A stretch of DNA of 64,000 nucleotides, from assembly GCA_026214975.1 (NCBI GenBank), contig CM047817.1, positions 61,412,407-61,476,406 of the forward strand, given 5' to 3'. This document shows positions 12,130-23,020 of the stretch, piece by piece. The DNA comes from Gentiana macrophylla (taxonomy: Eukaryota > Streptophyta > Magnoliopsida > Gentianales > Gentianaceae). Made by a program: the position numbers and the translations under genes. The number at the start of each line of letters is the position of its first letter. Within the stretch, counting starts at the first letter, position 1. The notes beneath the pieces are model-generated. The model saw only the letters and a program-made list of their open reading frames with translations. It made no database searches and was not told where the DNA came from.

Positions 12130-15100
12130 AGTTTGAGCTTAAGCAATAAGCATGTTATTTTGCGTAGTTAATTTTATCGTTTAAATCACATAATTAAAAG
12201 ATGAAAGATTTTTTATTTGCAAAATTGATGCATGAAAAGAAAAAAAAAAAGATCGGGTGGTGCTCGGCCGATGTGGCGGCGCACCACCATCGGGCGAGCC
12301 TGGGGTGGCGGCGGCGGCAGAGCAACCTCTTTGCCGGCGATGGAGTTGACCGGTCAAATTTGGCGAGATCTCCAAATTTTTGTTTTGTGTATTTTGTGAT
12401 TCAATATGGTTCATAGTTGTGATTGGTAATTCCTCCTTTATTTAGTTGTGTCATGTGGCTAACCAATGGTTCAAATAGTTTGGGCGATTGGGATGCCACA
12501 ATGGCATTAAAATAATAATGGTCTTTCCAAACTTTGTTTGGAATAGGCTATCTTGCCTTTCCAAATATTTGATTTGGGAAAAGACTGCAAGCTGCAAAGC
12601 CACTTCCAAAATTTTGATTTTGGAAAGTGGTAAAGCATAAACCAAAATTATTTGGCCTTTCCAAATATTTGAATTGGAATAGGCCTGCCCTTTCAAATAT
12701 TTGATTTGTAAAGCGCTAGCTTAAGCCACTTCCAAAATTTTGATTTTGGAAAGTGGCCAAGCCTAAGCCAAATTTGGTTTAGGAAACCAAAGGCATCCCT
12801 TTTGATTAGGAATCAAAATGAAAGAAACAAAAGAGACCTAATTTTAATTTTGATTTATTTTTGGAATAGTTCCAATTAATTAAAATTAAAATTAAAATCG
12901 TTTAAAATTAATCGTTAATTTTATTTTGATTAAAATCATTTAATTAATTAAATGTTAATTAGTTAATTGATTGGATAAAATTATTTAATAGATTAAATGT
13001 TAATTGAATAATTAAGACGCAAGTAGTTAAATTTTAATTTTATCTTTTTCATAAGATTTTATTGTATGGATTAGATATAGTAGATATAATATGATTATAT
13101 GGACCCGATTGATCGTGGACTCGACCGATAGGATAGATGTGAATGATTTAATTTTTTCGTTGGTTTAAAAGTTGTCCTGAGCCGTTATGAAGAACGTGAC
13201 CTAGTTTATTTTCTGCATTTATCCCATTCGTTGACTCTCCCCGTGTGCAATGCGGCGGGTGTATTTATTTTATAAGATAGAATTAAATGTAACAAGAATG
13301 GAGCGGAAGATGGAGACCAAAGAAAGAAGAATAAAGATCCCATTGGAGAATGGCGCATTAAAGATCCTATTGGCGGTTGCATGGCTACCTTAGATTGTGA
13401 CCCGCGGTTTAAATCGATTTGTATTCAAACCGCACTAGGAAAAAGTCCATGATCATACCGGTTACTTTATGCATTTATTTATTTTGTGCTTGTATTTATT
13501 TTATATGATACGATAGATGCATGACTAGGCACGATCTAGATAAATGTGTAGGATGTATGTTTATAGAGATAGACATATTTATGATGAGACCATGATTAAA
13601 AAAAATAAATTAATTAAGTGAATTAATTTACATAAATACTTCCACCTCAAAAGAATCAAGTTGAAATTGCCTCCCCATATTATAATGACGGTGAAGAGCC
13701 CTTGTTCGGATCCAACTCATAAGCCAAAGCAGGGGGTTGACCTACCTTGGGTATATCGTCGTTATCGAGATATGATCGTATGAGATTTCACGAATATTGG
13801 GGTTATGACTTGACTAAGAATTCTCTCGGCCACCAGCCAAAGCGGGGTCGTTTGGATTTTAGAGGCAAGGGCTTGACTACTTCATAAGATGAAAATTGTC
13901 AAAGAGTTGACTAGTCAAACAACAAGAGTCATATAAGATATGATTGACAAAGAGTTGTCTACCTATTATGCTATTTTCGGCCCACCAGCCAAAGCGGGGG
14001 TCGGGGTAGTTTAGTGGGATCTTGTCCACTAGAGAAATTAATAACTCTTGAAAGTCAATTGGAAGTAGTTGACTAGTGGAAGCAAAATCATAAATCAAAA
14101 GACCATTTTTGATTTTGCGTGTATAAACAACAACACTCATTTATTTTCATTTTTATGTTGTAGTTTTAGCAAACTTTATATTTATGTTTTATTCTCGATT
14201 AGTAAAACCAAATTATGACTGTTACCTTTTGAGAAACGTTCTCAAATATGGTTAAGTAATTTTAATCCTTTTAAAATGAGCAATGACACGAGAGATCCCG
14301 TTATAGTAGTTAGAGACAAGGAGGCTACATATATGATGGAGTACTCCAAGGCTTTAATTATTAATGAAAGCGGAAGCTCATGATATGATTAAATCATTTG
14401 AAATAAGTTTCAATGAATTAGTCATAAATTCGATACGATCCAAGATGATCATTCAGTCATATGATGACAATTAATTCAAACGTTGGATAAGAATGACCAC
14501 GTCGAATTTTGGAAAGGTTGTTTTCAAAATTGTAAGATTTAAGTATCGACTTAATTCTATCATTGCTTAAATGTTAATTAAATAGTCAATGTTTTGAATA
14601 CGATTCAAAAGGATGAATAAACTATTTAATAAACTTTAGATTTTCTTTATGAAAGGAAATTGAAAACATAGCTCTTGTGATCTTTCTTAAGTCTTATGAA
14701 GACTACAATAAGAAACATTTCTCAAGTGCTTAAAGGATTAAAAGGGAAAGTTAGGGCATGTGCTCAAATAGAGAACTTATTGAAGTTTCTATTCTAGGGA
14801 AGTGAGTTGAGATAAATCTGTCTAAGTTCAAAGTCAACTCTAAGATATATGATATATTACGAGTGTGATTAAATTAGAAAGGTTAAAACATATATGGAAG
14901 GTGAAGCAAACGTTGTAACACTTACCACATTCTAGATCTAGTAAACTGATAAGGGAACTAAATAAATGTTATTATGTTCCGATTCTTATGAAGAACATAC
15001 CTTCAGTTATTTGTTAGAATTTAGTAGACATATTCAATTGTAAAAAATAAATGTTATTCCGATAAAGTTGGAAGGTCACTGAATCTAACATACTAGATTG

Positions 15101-15459
15101 AAGTCACTATATAGATGATATAAGTGATGAGATCTCAACTAAATATTTGTATGCATTTGTTATCCTTGATATTTGTAGTTGTTCTAGATGTTGATTCTCT
15201 GGAAGAGAAGCGTGTAATTAAACGTCATTCTGATGATGTTAAACCATATGATTATGAATCATGTGGGTTATGCGTATCTTATCTAAAGATGACTAAAATA
15301 CCCTTTTATGAAAAGGTTATAAAAATCTAGAAAATTGTCTAAAGCCTAAACATACCGATGTTTGTTGGCTCATGACAATCAATGCCACAAATAATTGTTT
15401 GTTAATCTCCATGACTATTTTAGAAATAGTCAAGTGTACTCAGTGAAGTGCACAATTCG
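12130..15459 (+). other. Element B leader and gag region, no readable frame, with hairpin repeats
   Basis: About 3.3 kb without a supported coding frame. At 12520-12790 short units alternate: CTTTCCAAATATTTG, and a 31-base near-perfect hairpin starting CCACTTCCAAAATT, at 12600-12630 and again at 12726-12756. Between 13700 and 14020 the motif AGCCAAAGC followed by a G run occurs three times. Gag must have been located here, but I could not identify it. Confidence 0.6.
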
Positions 15460-17395
15460 GAAAGCCCGAAAGGTTTGAGCTAGTATGAAATGAGGTTGAT
15501 GAGCTACTTGGGAATTAATCTTCAATTGGATTGAAGTAATTAATACCTGAAGGGTGTTTCAGAAGTCGTCTGAAAGGAATAAGATTCTCCCTTGAAGGAT
15601 ACCATCTTTGGGATACCTTAATTAGATTGTGTTCCCAAAATGGAAACAACACTTTATATGATAAAGGTGTGACGCATGCCATGCGAAGTATCCCTTACCC
15701 GTTTCGGGAAAGTGCCCTTATACTTAACTGAGTTCCAAACAATAAAGGTTGAATAAATTCCATATTAGATATGGAAGAGGATAATGTCGAATCTTTCTTA
15801 ACCGATGATTTGAAGTTGTCACAGGCAAAGTCAGAAAGGCTTGGAGCCTAGTACGACATATGCAACTTTGTGGAATGTCTTAGAAAGTACGCTAGATATT
15901 ATTTACTCGTCCGTGGAGCAAAAGGTGTTTGTCTCCAAACATGCTGTCTTCTAAAGGAAGCGTTTCTTCCAAAAGAAACAGTGGGAGTGAATCAGATCTC
16001 AAAGGAGTTTGAGAACCACAAAGATATATTCAACCAATAAAACATGAGCAGACGCCACATAGCGATGAGGTGTAGGACACTGCTCAGTGCACACAAAAGT
16101 TCTGTAAGTCTGTGGATAACCTCAAGCCTGAAAAGGCTGTTGGTATGTTCATCTTGAAGAATGAATATCTCACGACTTATGAAAGAATGTTTAAAAGTCA
16201 AGATTGAGAGATATGGCTATGAGCCATAATATATGAATTAGATTCCATTAGTGACAACCAGGTTGTGAACCTAGTCTGTCTTACCTAAGGGGAATGTCCC
16301 TGAAAGGCTAACATGGATAGTAATATGATTACCAAAAGGCTATAGTGACGGCTGATGGGTATGAGGTGTAAACCTTGTAATTACCTTTATGCTGCCAGCT
16401 GAGCCTAGTTCTATTCAGATGATGCTTGTTATAACTTCGTATCATGGCTATATGATAGTGTTGAAGATGTTGGGCAGAAAGCTCAATGTTCATAGACGAT
16501 AACAAGATATGTAAGCCCACGAGATCCATTTATGGACTCAAACAAGTTTCTCTAGACGATTTCTTTGTTTGATAATCAAAGGAGTTTGATTTAGTCAAAA
16601 GAAGGATATGCCCAATGTGCAAGATGCATAGTGGGAGTGTGTTATGATTTTTGAGCAAGGTATTAGATATCTCTCTCGAGAATTGTCACCCCATGTCACA
16701 GTCAATTAATGTTTGGTAGTTCAAGGTCTTTGTGAAAGCACTTGGATTAGCAGTTCTTATTTTAGAAATAAGAATCTATAGCGATAGATTTAACTGCTGT
16801 TAGATTATAGTTTACCTATATAGATGTGATGCTAAAAGAAGTTTAGCATAGATCGCGAGATCTGTCTATGTTAGGACATTGGTCCTAAAGATAAGGTGAA
16901 AGATGATGCTTATGGAAGGTTTCTTTTGTTACTGCGATAGGAACCATCATAAAAGTTATGTCAGATGTTCATACTTCATGAAGAGTCATGAGCGAGTATG
17001 AAAATGAATCTGGTGAATGTCGAGATTATCCTTAAACAAGTTAAGGATGGTTTCCTAGTTTATTGAAACTTGGAATTAAATAAACGTAGATATACTGAGG
17101 CGTAGATCCCGAGTCTTACGAAGGCGATTGAAACTCTTATGCTGGTTTGCAATCACTTTGATTAAGTGATACAGTGAGCTGGAAATGTTCTAGCATATGG
17201 GTCACTGTAAATTCTACAACGAGGCCAAAACACAGTAGTGCCTTAGAGGCGCAGCGGGAGCAGAACATGGATCTAGAAGGTTCATTCCTAAACCTTGTAC
17301 GGGTTCTTCCACCTTTCTATATAGCTGATATAGTAAGTGGATTCATTGCTTGGAGCAAGGACCAGGGTCTCGTCAGAGATTCGTGTGTGTGTTGA
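15460..17395 (+). pseudogene. Element B pol remnant: integrase end, RT and RNase H
   Basis: Reading all three + frames recovers Copia pol blocks in the right order. VFVSKHAVF then FLPKE (about 15929-15980) is the post-integrase block. ELDSISDNQV with NLV (about 16233-16280) and a KAR-like block (about 16310-16340) mark RT entry. YGLKQVSLD (16530-16556) is the RT YGLKQ motif. A RIYSDR block (16769-16790) with YID after it continues RT. SWKCSS with TVNSTTRPKHSSALEAQ (17177-17260) is a degraded RNase H 'SWKSSKQ ... STTEAEY' block. Every block is separated by stops or frameshifts. Identification rests on block order and spacing, not on any single match. Confidence 0.75.
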
Positions 17396-17550
17396 GGCGG
17401 TTCCTTTGACTTGGTCATGTGGGACATGATATGAAGATAGTCTGAGTCCCCATGGATAGCGATCCGTTTAAGGCTAGAGCTGGTTGCGAGTATTGCATAA
17501 GATTCTTGTGTTTCAACTTGGTCTTGTGTGTGCAAGTGATTGGTTTTAGG

Positions 17551-17563
17551 CCAAGTGGGAGAT
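17551..17563 (+). promoter_or_regulatory. Element B polypurine tract
   Basis: CCAAGTGGGAGAT lies directly before the 3' LTR start TGTTGAAATAG. A purine-rich AGTGGGAGAT just upstream of the 3' LTR is standard for Angela/Tork Copia elements, where it primes plus-strand DNA. Confidence 0.85.
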
Positions 17564-19547
17564 TGTTGAAATAGTGTCCTAAACCCAATCGGGTTGGACC
17601 GGATCCGACCGGGTCGGATCATTTCTACTATTTCTTTATGTTTATACATATATATAAAATGACACATGTTCTTTTAAAGAACCAATTATGAATTGTTATG
17701 TGATAACGTCCTTAGTATTAAACCGTGATAGAGAAACCATGATAAGCGATTATGGTTGATAAGATCTCTAATCACTTTAATAAGTTTGATACTTAAATGT
17801 CTCTAGGCTGATGTACTATTAAACAGGGCATTCATAGTATGAACAAGCTAGCACGTATTAGATGTCTTTGTCTTTAAAGGCGAGGGATAGATCTAAATCT
17901 ATCGAAGTGTAGAGACACTTGACCTGTGACGTGGGCGTGTATTAGTGAATGCGTGACGCGTTAGACCGACCCACTTACACGGTTAAGTGTCACACTATGT
18001 GGCGGTTGTGTAATTATCCTTTGGACCGAGTCTTCATGGCATGGCGGTGTGGATTGTCATGCTTTGACACTATTGAGGTTTCCACAGCCACGGGCGATCA
18101 TGCGGTAGTGATTGGGTATGATATTGAAGCATCGCGGAGTATACATGATTGGTCGTCCGGGAATCGCGTGTCCTATGATTGGGATCAAATATCCGAAATG
18201 GCCTTCTTATAAGGAATGTCTTACTCTCGTGAATCTTTGCAAAGTGGGAGTAAGCGAGTTACTTTCGAGAGCATGATATCCAGATTATAAGATACGGTCG
18301 TTGATGTTTTGACACTCGACTAACGACCGTATGGATATTATTAAATGATAGGATTGTAAGTTACACGGTAATCGCTTGTTTCACATGAAAGGTAGTAGTC
18401 ATTGCATTTGACTCTTCCGATGATCGGGGTCACGGTGTGTTGCTAGACGCTATCCCGTGATCATTAGGCATGAAGGGCATTTTCGTAATTTGCACTTTGT
18501 GTCTACGGCCAACATATTCGAAGCCTATCGGGTCACACACATAAGAACATCTAGCGGATTAAAATGTGGTTATAGATGATAACCAAATAAGGAAAGTTTA
18601 TCTCGAGACTATAAAGGTTATAGTGGTAAATTAATATGGTGGTATTTATTTATTATGAATAAATTAAATACAAGATATTAATAATATTATATTAATTAAA
18701 GAATATTCCGGAAGCTAATTTGTTGGTCAAATGGGCGCCACATTGAAGTGTATAAGATACACTTGGATTGTGCAATTTAATTAATGATATTACCTATTAT
18801 TAATATTAGATATTAATAAAATAAAATAATATAGATATATTATCCATACATGCGTGTGTGCATAAATGCAAATTGGATTTGCATGCATGCAAGCATGCGT
18901 ATATATATATATATATATATATGATATTAATAGATTTATTTGTGTAATATTTATGTGATATATACACATGTGTATGGTAATAAGATAAAGATAGTCAATA
19001 TTAGATATTGACAATATCTTGGAATATTCAATATAAGATATTGACAATATCCTAGATTTATTTAATATGAGATATTATAATAAATGAGATAAATCAATCA
19101 ATTATATTTTCCTTATTTTATTGGGAAAAGGTTTTCTTCTCCTCCACTCTAGAAGATGGCGCCACCTACACTATAAATAAGAGGTGGGTGTCAAGCTCTT
19201 TTGTACATCATAATTCTAAGAACTAACAGTTCTTGTGTAAAATAGAGAGCATCCTTTAGAGAGTTGGAGAGAGGGGAAAAGGGCCGGTCTAGCAACCGGA
19301 GTTTTCCAATAGCAATCCATGATGGGATTCCGGCGGGCTGTTCGTGTGGACTGGCGGTAGAGGCCGAACACTTGGGCGGCTCTATGCAGAACTACTCTCC
19401 TTAGACGGTCAAAGCGTCGATCTTTTAGATCAACCATGGTAACCACCGTCTACTATCTATTTGTTTATTGCTTAAACGAAGTCGATCTTGGGTCGATAGG
19501 AAATAAATTTTTGAATTCCGCTGCGTTCCCGCGTAGATTTCCTAACA
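17564..19547 (+). repeat. Element B 3' LTR (1984 bp)
   Basis: It matches the 5' LTR with many 1-3 base indels, mostly near CG-rich spots, and a shorter AT tract. TATA box CTATAAATAAG near 19171-19181. It ends CTAACA before the GGAAG duplication. Confidence 0.92.
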
Positions 19548-19552
19548 GGAAG

Positions 19553-20741
19553 TAGAGAGACAGTCCCCTTATTTGTTAGCCCTAAGAAAGTGATCGATTC
19601 CAAGAGTTCACATTTGACTAATTAGCTACTAGTCAGATATGTGTACTAATTGATCATCAGGGGGTTAATGGTAAATAAGGATAAGATATTCTGTGTCGGG
19701 TTTACGTAGACATCCCACACAGAGTGGACAGTCTATGGAGGGTTAATCTGTATGTAGTGATTATATCAATGGACGCTTATTCACTCTATAGGTTGAGTAT
19801 AAGTATATATCTGTAATTTGTCGAGTTCAGTTTCGGGTTTATGGTGGCGTAATCCCGGAATTAATAATTATATATATTTATTACATTCGATGAATATTAT
19901 ATTTAATTATTGGAGACTCTTGGTTATAGGTCAGTCATTGGTCCCCAATGTAGCTTCACATAATTCGGGCTAATATTCTTGTTTGTTTGGGCCTCAGAAA
20001 TAATTAATTGGTTGGGCCAATTAATTGATATGCATGAATATTATTAGTTGGACTAAATAATATAATACACAGAAAAGACATTTTGTGTGGGCCTCGTGGG
20101 CTTAGTGTGGTGCCAATATGTCTTGGATTTTCCAAGAAATTAGTTTTCTTGGATAATGACATATTGTGTAATTAGTTATTTATTTGTTAAATAATTAATT
20201 GGATAAATAAAAGAAAATAATTTATTTATTATTTATCTCATAACTATAAGGATAATTATATTTTCTTATTATAAGATTATAATTATCTCTTATTTTTATT
20301 GGATAATAATAATTAGAATTATCTTTTTTATTTTGTTAAACCGATTGGGTATAGGTTTTCTCTCTTGGATTTTGCCTATACAAAGAGAGTTCTCCCCGAG
20401 CCCTAGGAGAAGAAAAAGCTACGAAATTCATAAAGAAAAAAGGCTAAGGATTTCGATCCTTAGCTCCACCCGGTTGGAGAAAAACTTAGGGTTTTTCTCG
20501 GTTGCATATCAAGGAGGTTCCAATTCCAAGAATCGGTGTCCACCAACCACCGTTTGGAGAACACATTGGAAGATCAAGGCTTCTCATCCTAAGATCATAG
20601 CTTCTCTTCCTACTATTGGTATGTTTCTACTAACCCCTTGTAGTTGTTAAATCCTTTATTTATGTATTGTGATGTATAAATCGTGATCCATCCTCTGCGC
20701 ATAGATCTAACTCTTTCATATCTGAGCTCCGACATCCTTCA
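19553..20741 (+). repeat. Element A 3' LTR, right part (after element B)
   Basis: It continues the LTR from the sequence TAGAGAGACAGTCC and ends CCTTCA at 20741, next to the right ACATA duplication. Its TATA box is changed to CTATACAAAG (20376-20385), whereas the 5' LTR has CTATAAAAAG. Confidence 0.9.
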
Positions 20742-20746
20742 ACATA

Positions 20747-22341
20747 CAGCAAGGTGTAAGAACTAGAAGACAATTGGAAGCAATGTTTACTTGTTTTCTA
20801 TCTCAAATGGAGCATAAAGTTGTTGAAGAAGCAATAGCTGACCAGATTGGATAATTTCTATGCAAGAAGAATTGAATGAGTTTGAAAGAAACCAAGTTTG
20901 GACACTAGTGTAAAGGACTAATCATGCAAATGTAATTGGAAGTAAATGGGTATACAGAAAAAAATTGGATGAATCTGGTACCATTGTATGGAATAAGGCC
21001 CGACTAGTAGCAAAAGGCTATTCTCAAGCTGAAGGAATAGATTTTGATGAGACATATGCCCCAGTTGCTAGATTGGAAGCTATAAGATTATTCTTGGCAT
21101 ATGATGCTTATAAAAACTTCAAAGTATATCAAATGGATGTCAAAAGTGCATTCTTAAATGGCATTCTGTAAGAAGAGGTTTATGTTCAGAAACCTCCTGG
21201 TTTTGAAGTTAAAGATCAAGAAGATAAAGTGTATAGACTTAACAAGGCACTTTATGGTTTGAAACAAGAACCAAGAGCTTGGTATGAAACCCTATCTCAA
21301 TTCTTGGTGGACAATGGTTTTACCAAAGGTACCATTGACAAGACTCTTTTCAGAATCAATGAAGGGGACAACACCCTGCTGGTATAGATTTATGTTGATG
21401 ACATAATTTTTGGTTCTGAAAATGAATTGCTATGTGAAAAGTTTGCTAATCTCATGAAAAGCAAGTTCCAAATGAGTATGGTGGGAGAGATGAACTACTT
21501 CTTTGGATTACAAGTCAAACAAATGAAAGATAGAATCTTCATTCATCAAACTCAATATACCAAGGAGCGACTGAAGAAGTTTGGCATGGAAAATAACACC
21601 AAGGTATAAACTCCTATGAGTACTAACATCAGATTGGATGAAGATAAAGAAGGCAAAGATGTTGATCAGACTTTATACAGAAGGATGATAGGCAGTCTGT
21701 TGTACCTCATTTCCAGCAGACCTGATATATCCTTTCTTTGTAGGTGTTTGTGCAAGATTTCAATCAAAACCAAAGGAAAGTCACTTTAGCTGCGCAATCA
21801 AAGGATTCTTAAGTATCTAAAAGAGACTTTGGGAGTAGGGATATGGTATTCAAATGATGGAAGCTTCAAAGTTATATCCTACTTTGATTCTGATTATGCA
21901 GGATGCAAGATTGATAGAAAAAGCAGCACAGGAACCTGTCAATTAATGGGAAATAGACTTGTTTCCTGGTTCAGCAAGAAATAGAATTCAATATCAACTT
22001 CCACTCTTGAAAATTTGAATATATTCTTCTTTGGAAGCTCATGTGCACAAATACTATGGTTAAGACAACAATTAAGGGATTATGGAATTGAAGAAAGAGA
22101 AATCCCCATATTGTGTGACAACACAAGTGCAATTGCAATCACTGAAAATCCTGTTTTGCACTCAAGAACCAAACACATTGATGTGAGACATCAATTTATA
22201 AGAGATCATGTTGAAAAGAAATATGTGGTGGTTCTTTACATCCCTACTGAAGATCAACTGGCTGATATATTTACAAAACCATTGGATAGTGAAAGATTTG
22301 CTAAGTTAAGAACTGAACTTGGCATTATAAAAGCTGACTGA
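20747..22341 (+). pseudogene. S1 reverse transcriptase and RNase H
   Basis: RT copies the element RNA into DNA and RNase H removes the RNA. RT blocks in order: [18 protein letters not shown]-type [24 protein letters not shown] (21130-21165), ALYGLKQ, and an intact catalytic YVDD at 21391-21402. RNase H blocks: STGTCQ near 21930, SWFSKK, LCDNTSAIAI, SRTKHIDVRHQFIRDH and DQLADIFTKPL, ending with TGA at 22339-22341. Stops at 21169, 21385 and 21982 replace Gln codons expected from family consensus; another is at 21607. A compensated frameshift lies between about 21737 and 21800. Long stretches stay in frame, so S1 is younger than its neighbours, but it is not functional. Confidence 0.92.
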
Positions 22342-22708
22342 TATACCTTTAATCAGCAGTGTACTGGAATTCACCAAGGGGATAAGTCTTTGCTATGTTG
22401 GGTGAGCTCACTTAGCAGACTAGTCATTGGTATCAACAATTCCATGTACTTAAATAAGTTTGGACAATTGAGCAAATGAAGTTACCAAGGGTATTGGTCT
22501 TTGTCCTATTGGGTGGGCTCACTTGACAGATCTGTCATTGGTGTTAAACTTCATCTCGTATTATCAGTTGGACAAAATCAAAGTGTTTTAATATCAGCAG
22601 AGTAATTTGTCAGGAGGCTGCTGCGCCATCTTTATCAGCAGGCTGCTGACCCAACTCTACTGAAGGTCAAGCCTACTGAAGTATACGTTACAAGACAGTC
22701 AAACTTAA
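22342..22708 (+). repeat. S1 spacer between pol and ORF3 with a duplicated block
   Basis: Two imperfect direct copies of about 70 bases, at 22371-22440 and 22483-22553, each contain a 21-base core of the form TTGGGTGNGCTCACTT plus CAG (22398-22418, 22509-22529). The same core occurs once in the equivalent spacer of S3 (32395-32415), although the two spacers are otherwise diverged. No coding frame is seen. Confidence 0.75.
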
Positions 22709-23020
22709 ATGAAAGTCAACAGTAATTGGATATTATTCTTATCCTTTATAACTGCAGTTACAATATCCAACGGTTACAACTCTTTGTGGAATAAGTTAGT
22801 GGGACACGTGGCAACATCACATTTATTCCAACTTTATTCGTGGTTAAATGCTACAGTACGTGTACAGTACTTTCCTGACAGTTTCTACCCACTACCTTTC
22901 CCTATATATACAAATATACACAGAGAAGATGCTTACAACTTCAGATCGATTTTCTCTGAGAATACACCGTGTGAACACAGATTTGCAAGCTTTCTTCTAC
23001 AACTTTTTCAAATTTCTTCA

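Larger units (their letters stand above)
10070..19547 (+). mobile_element. Element B: Angela-like Copia retrotransposon, decayed, with both LTRs
   Basis: A 9478-bp element with LTRs at 10070-12112 and 17564-19547 (TGTTGAAATAGTGTCC ... CTAACA), flanked by GGAAG at 10065-10069 and 19548-19552. A tRNA-Met-type primer site lies at 12116 and a purine tract at 17551-17563. The LTR start TGTTGAAATAGTGTCCTAAA and 2-kb LTRs resemble Angela/BARE elements. Decayed integrase, RT and RNase H can be traced from 15460 to 17320. It is the innermost and probably youngest insertion of the nest, although its pol is unreadable. Confidence 0.92.
3017..20741 (+). mobile_element. Element A: Angela/Tork-like Copia retrotransposon, decayed, carrying nested element B
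   Basis: Two LTRs (3017-4810; 9463-10069 plus 19553-20741) begin GGTGTAGTGCC, differ by small indels, and end CCTTCA. A tRNA-Met-type primer site follows the left LTR, and five-base duplications ACATA flank the whole. Without B the element is about 8.2 kb. The internal part (4811-9462) has no long frame but ends in an RNase H remnant typical of Copia. It is inserted in the pol of S1 and was itself hit by B in the right LTR. The lineage is judged from LTR length, primer site and RNase H remnant, so it is less sure than the element itself. Confidence 0.9.
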
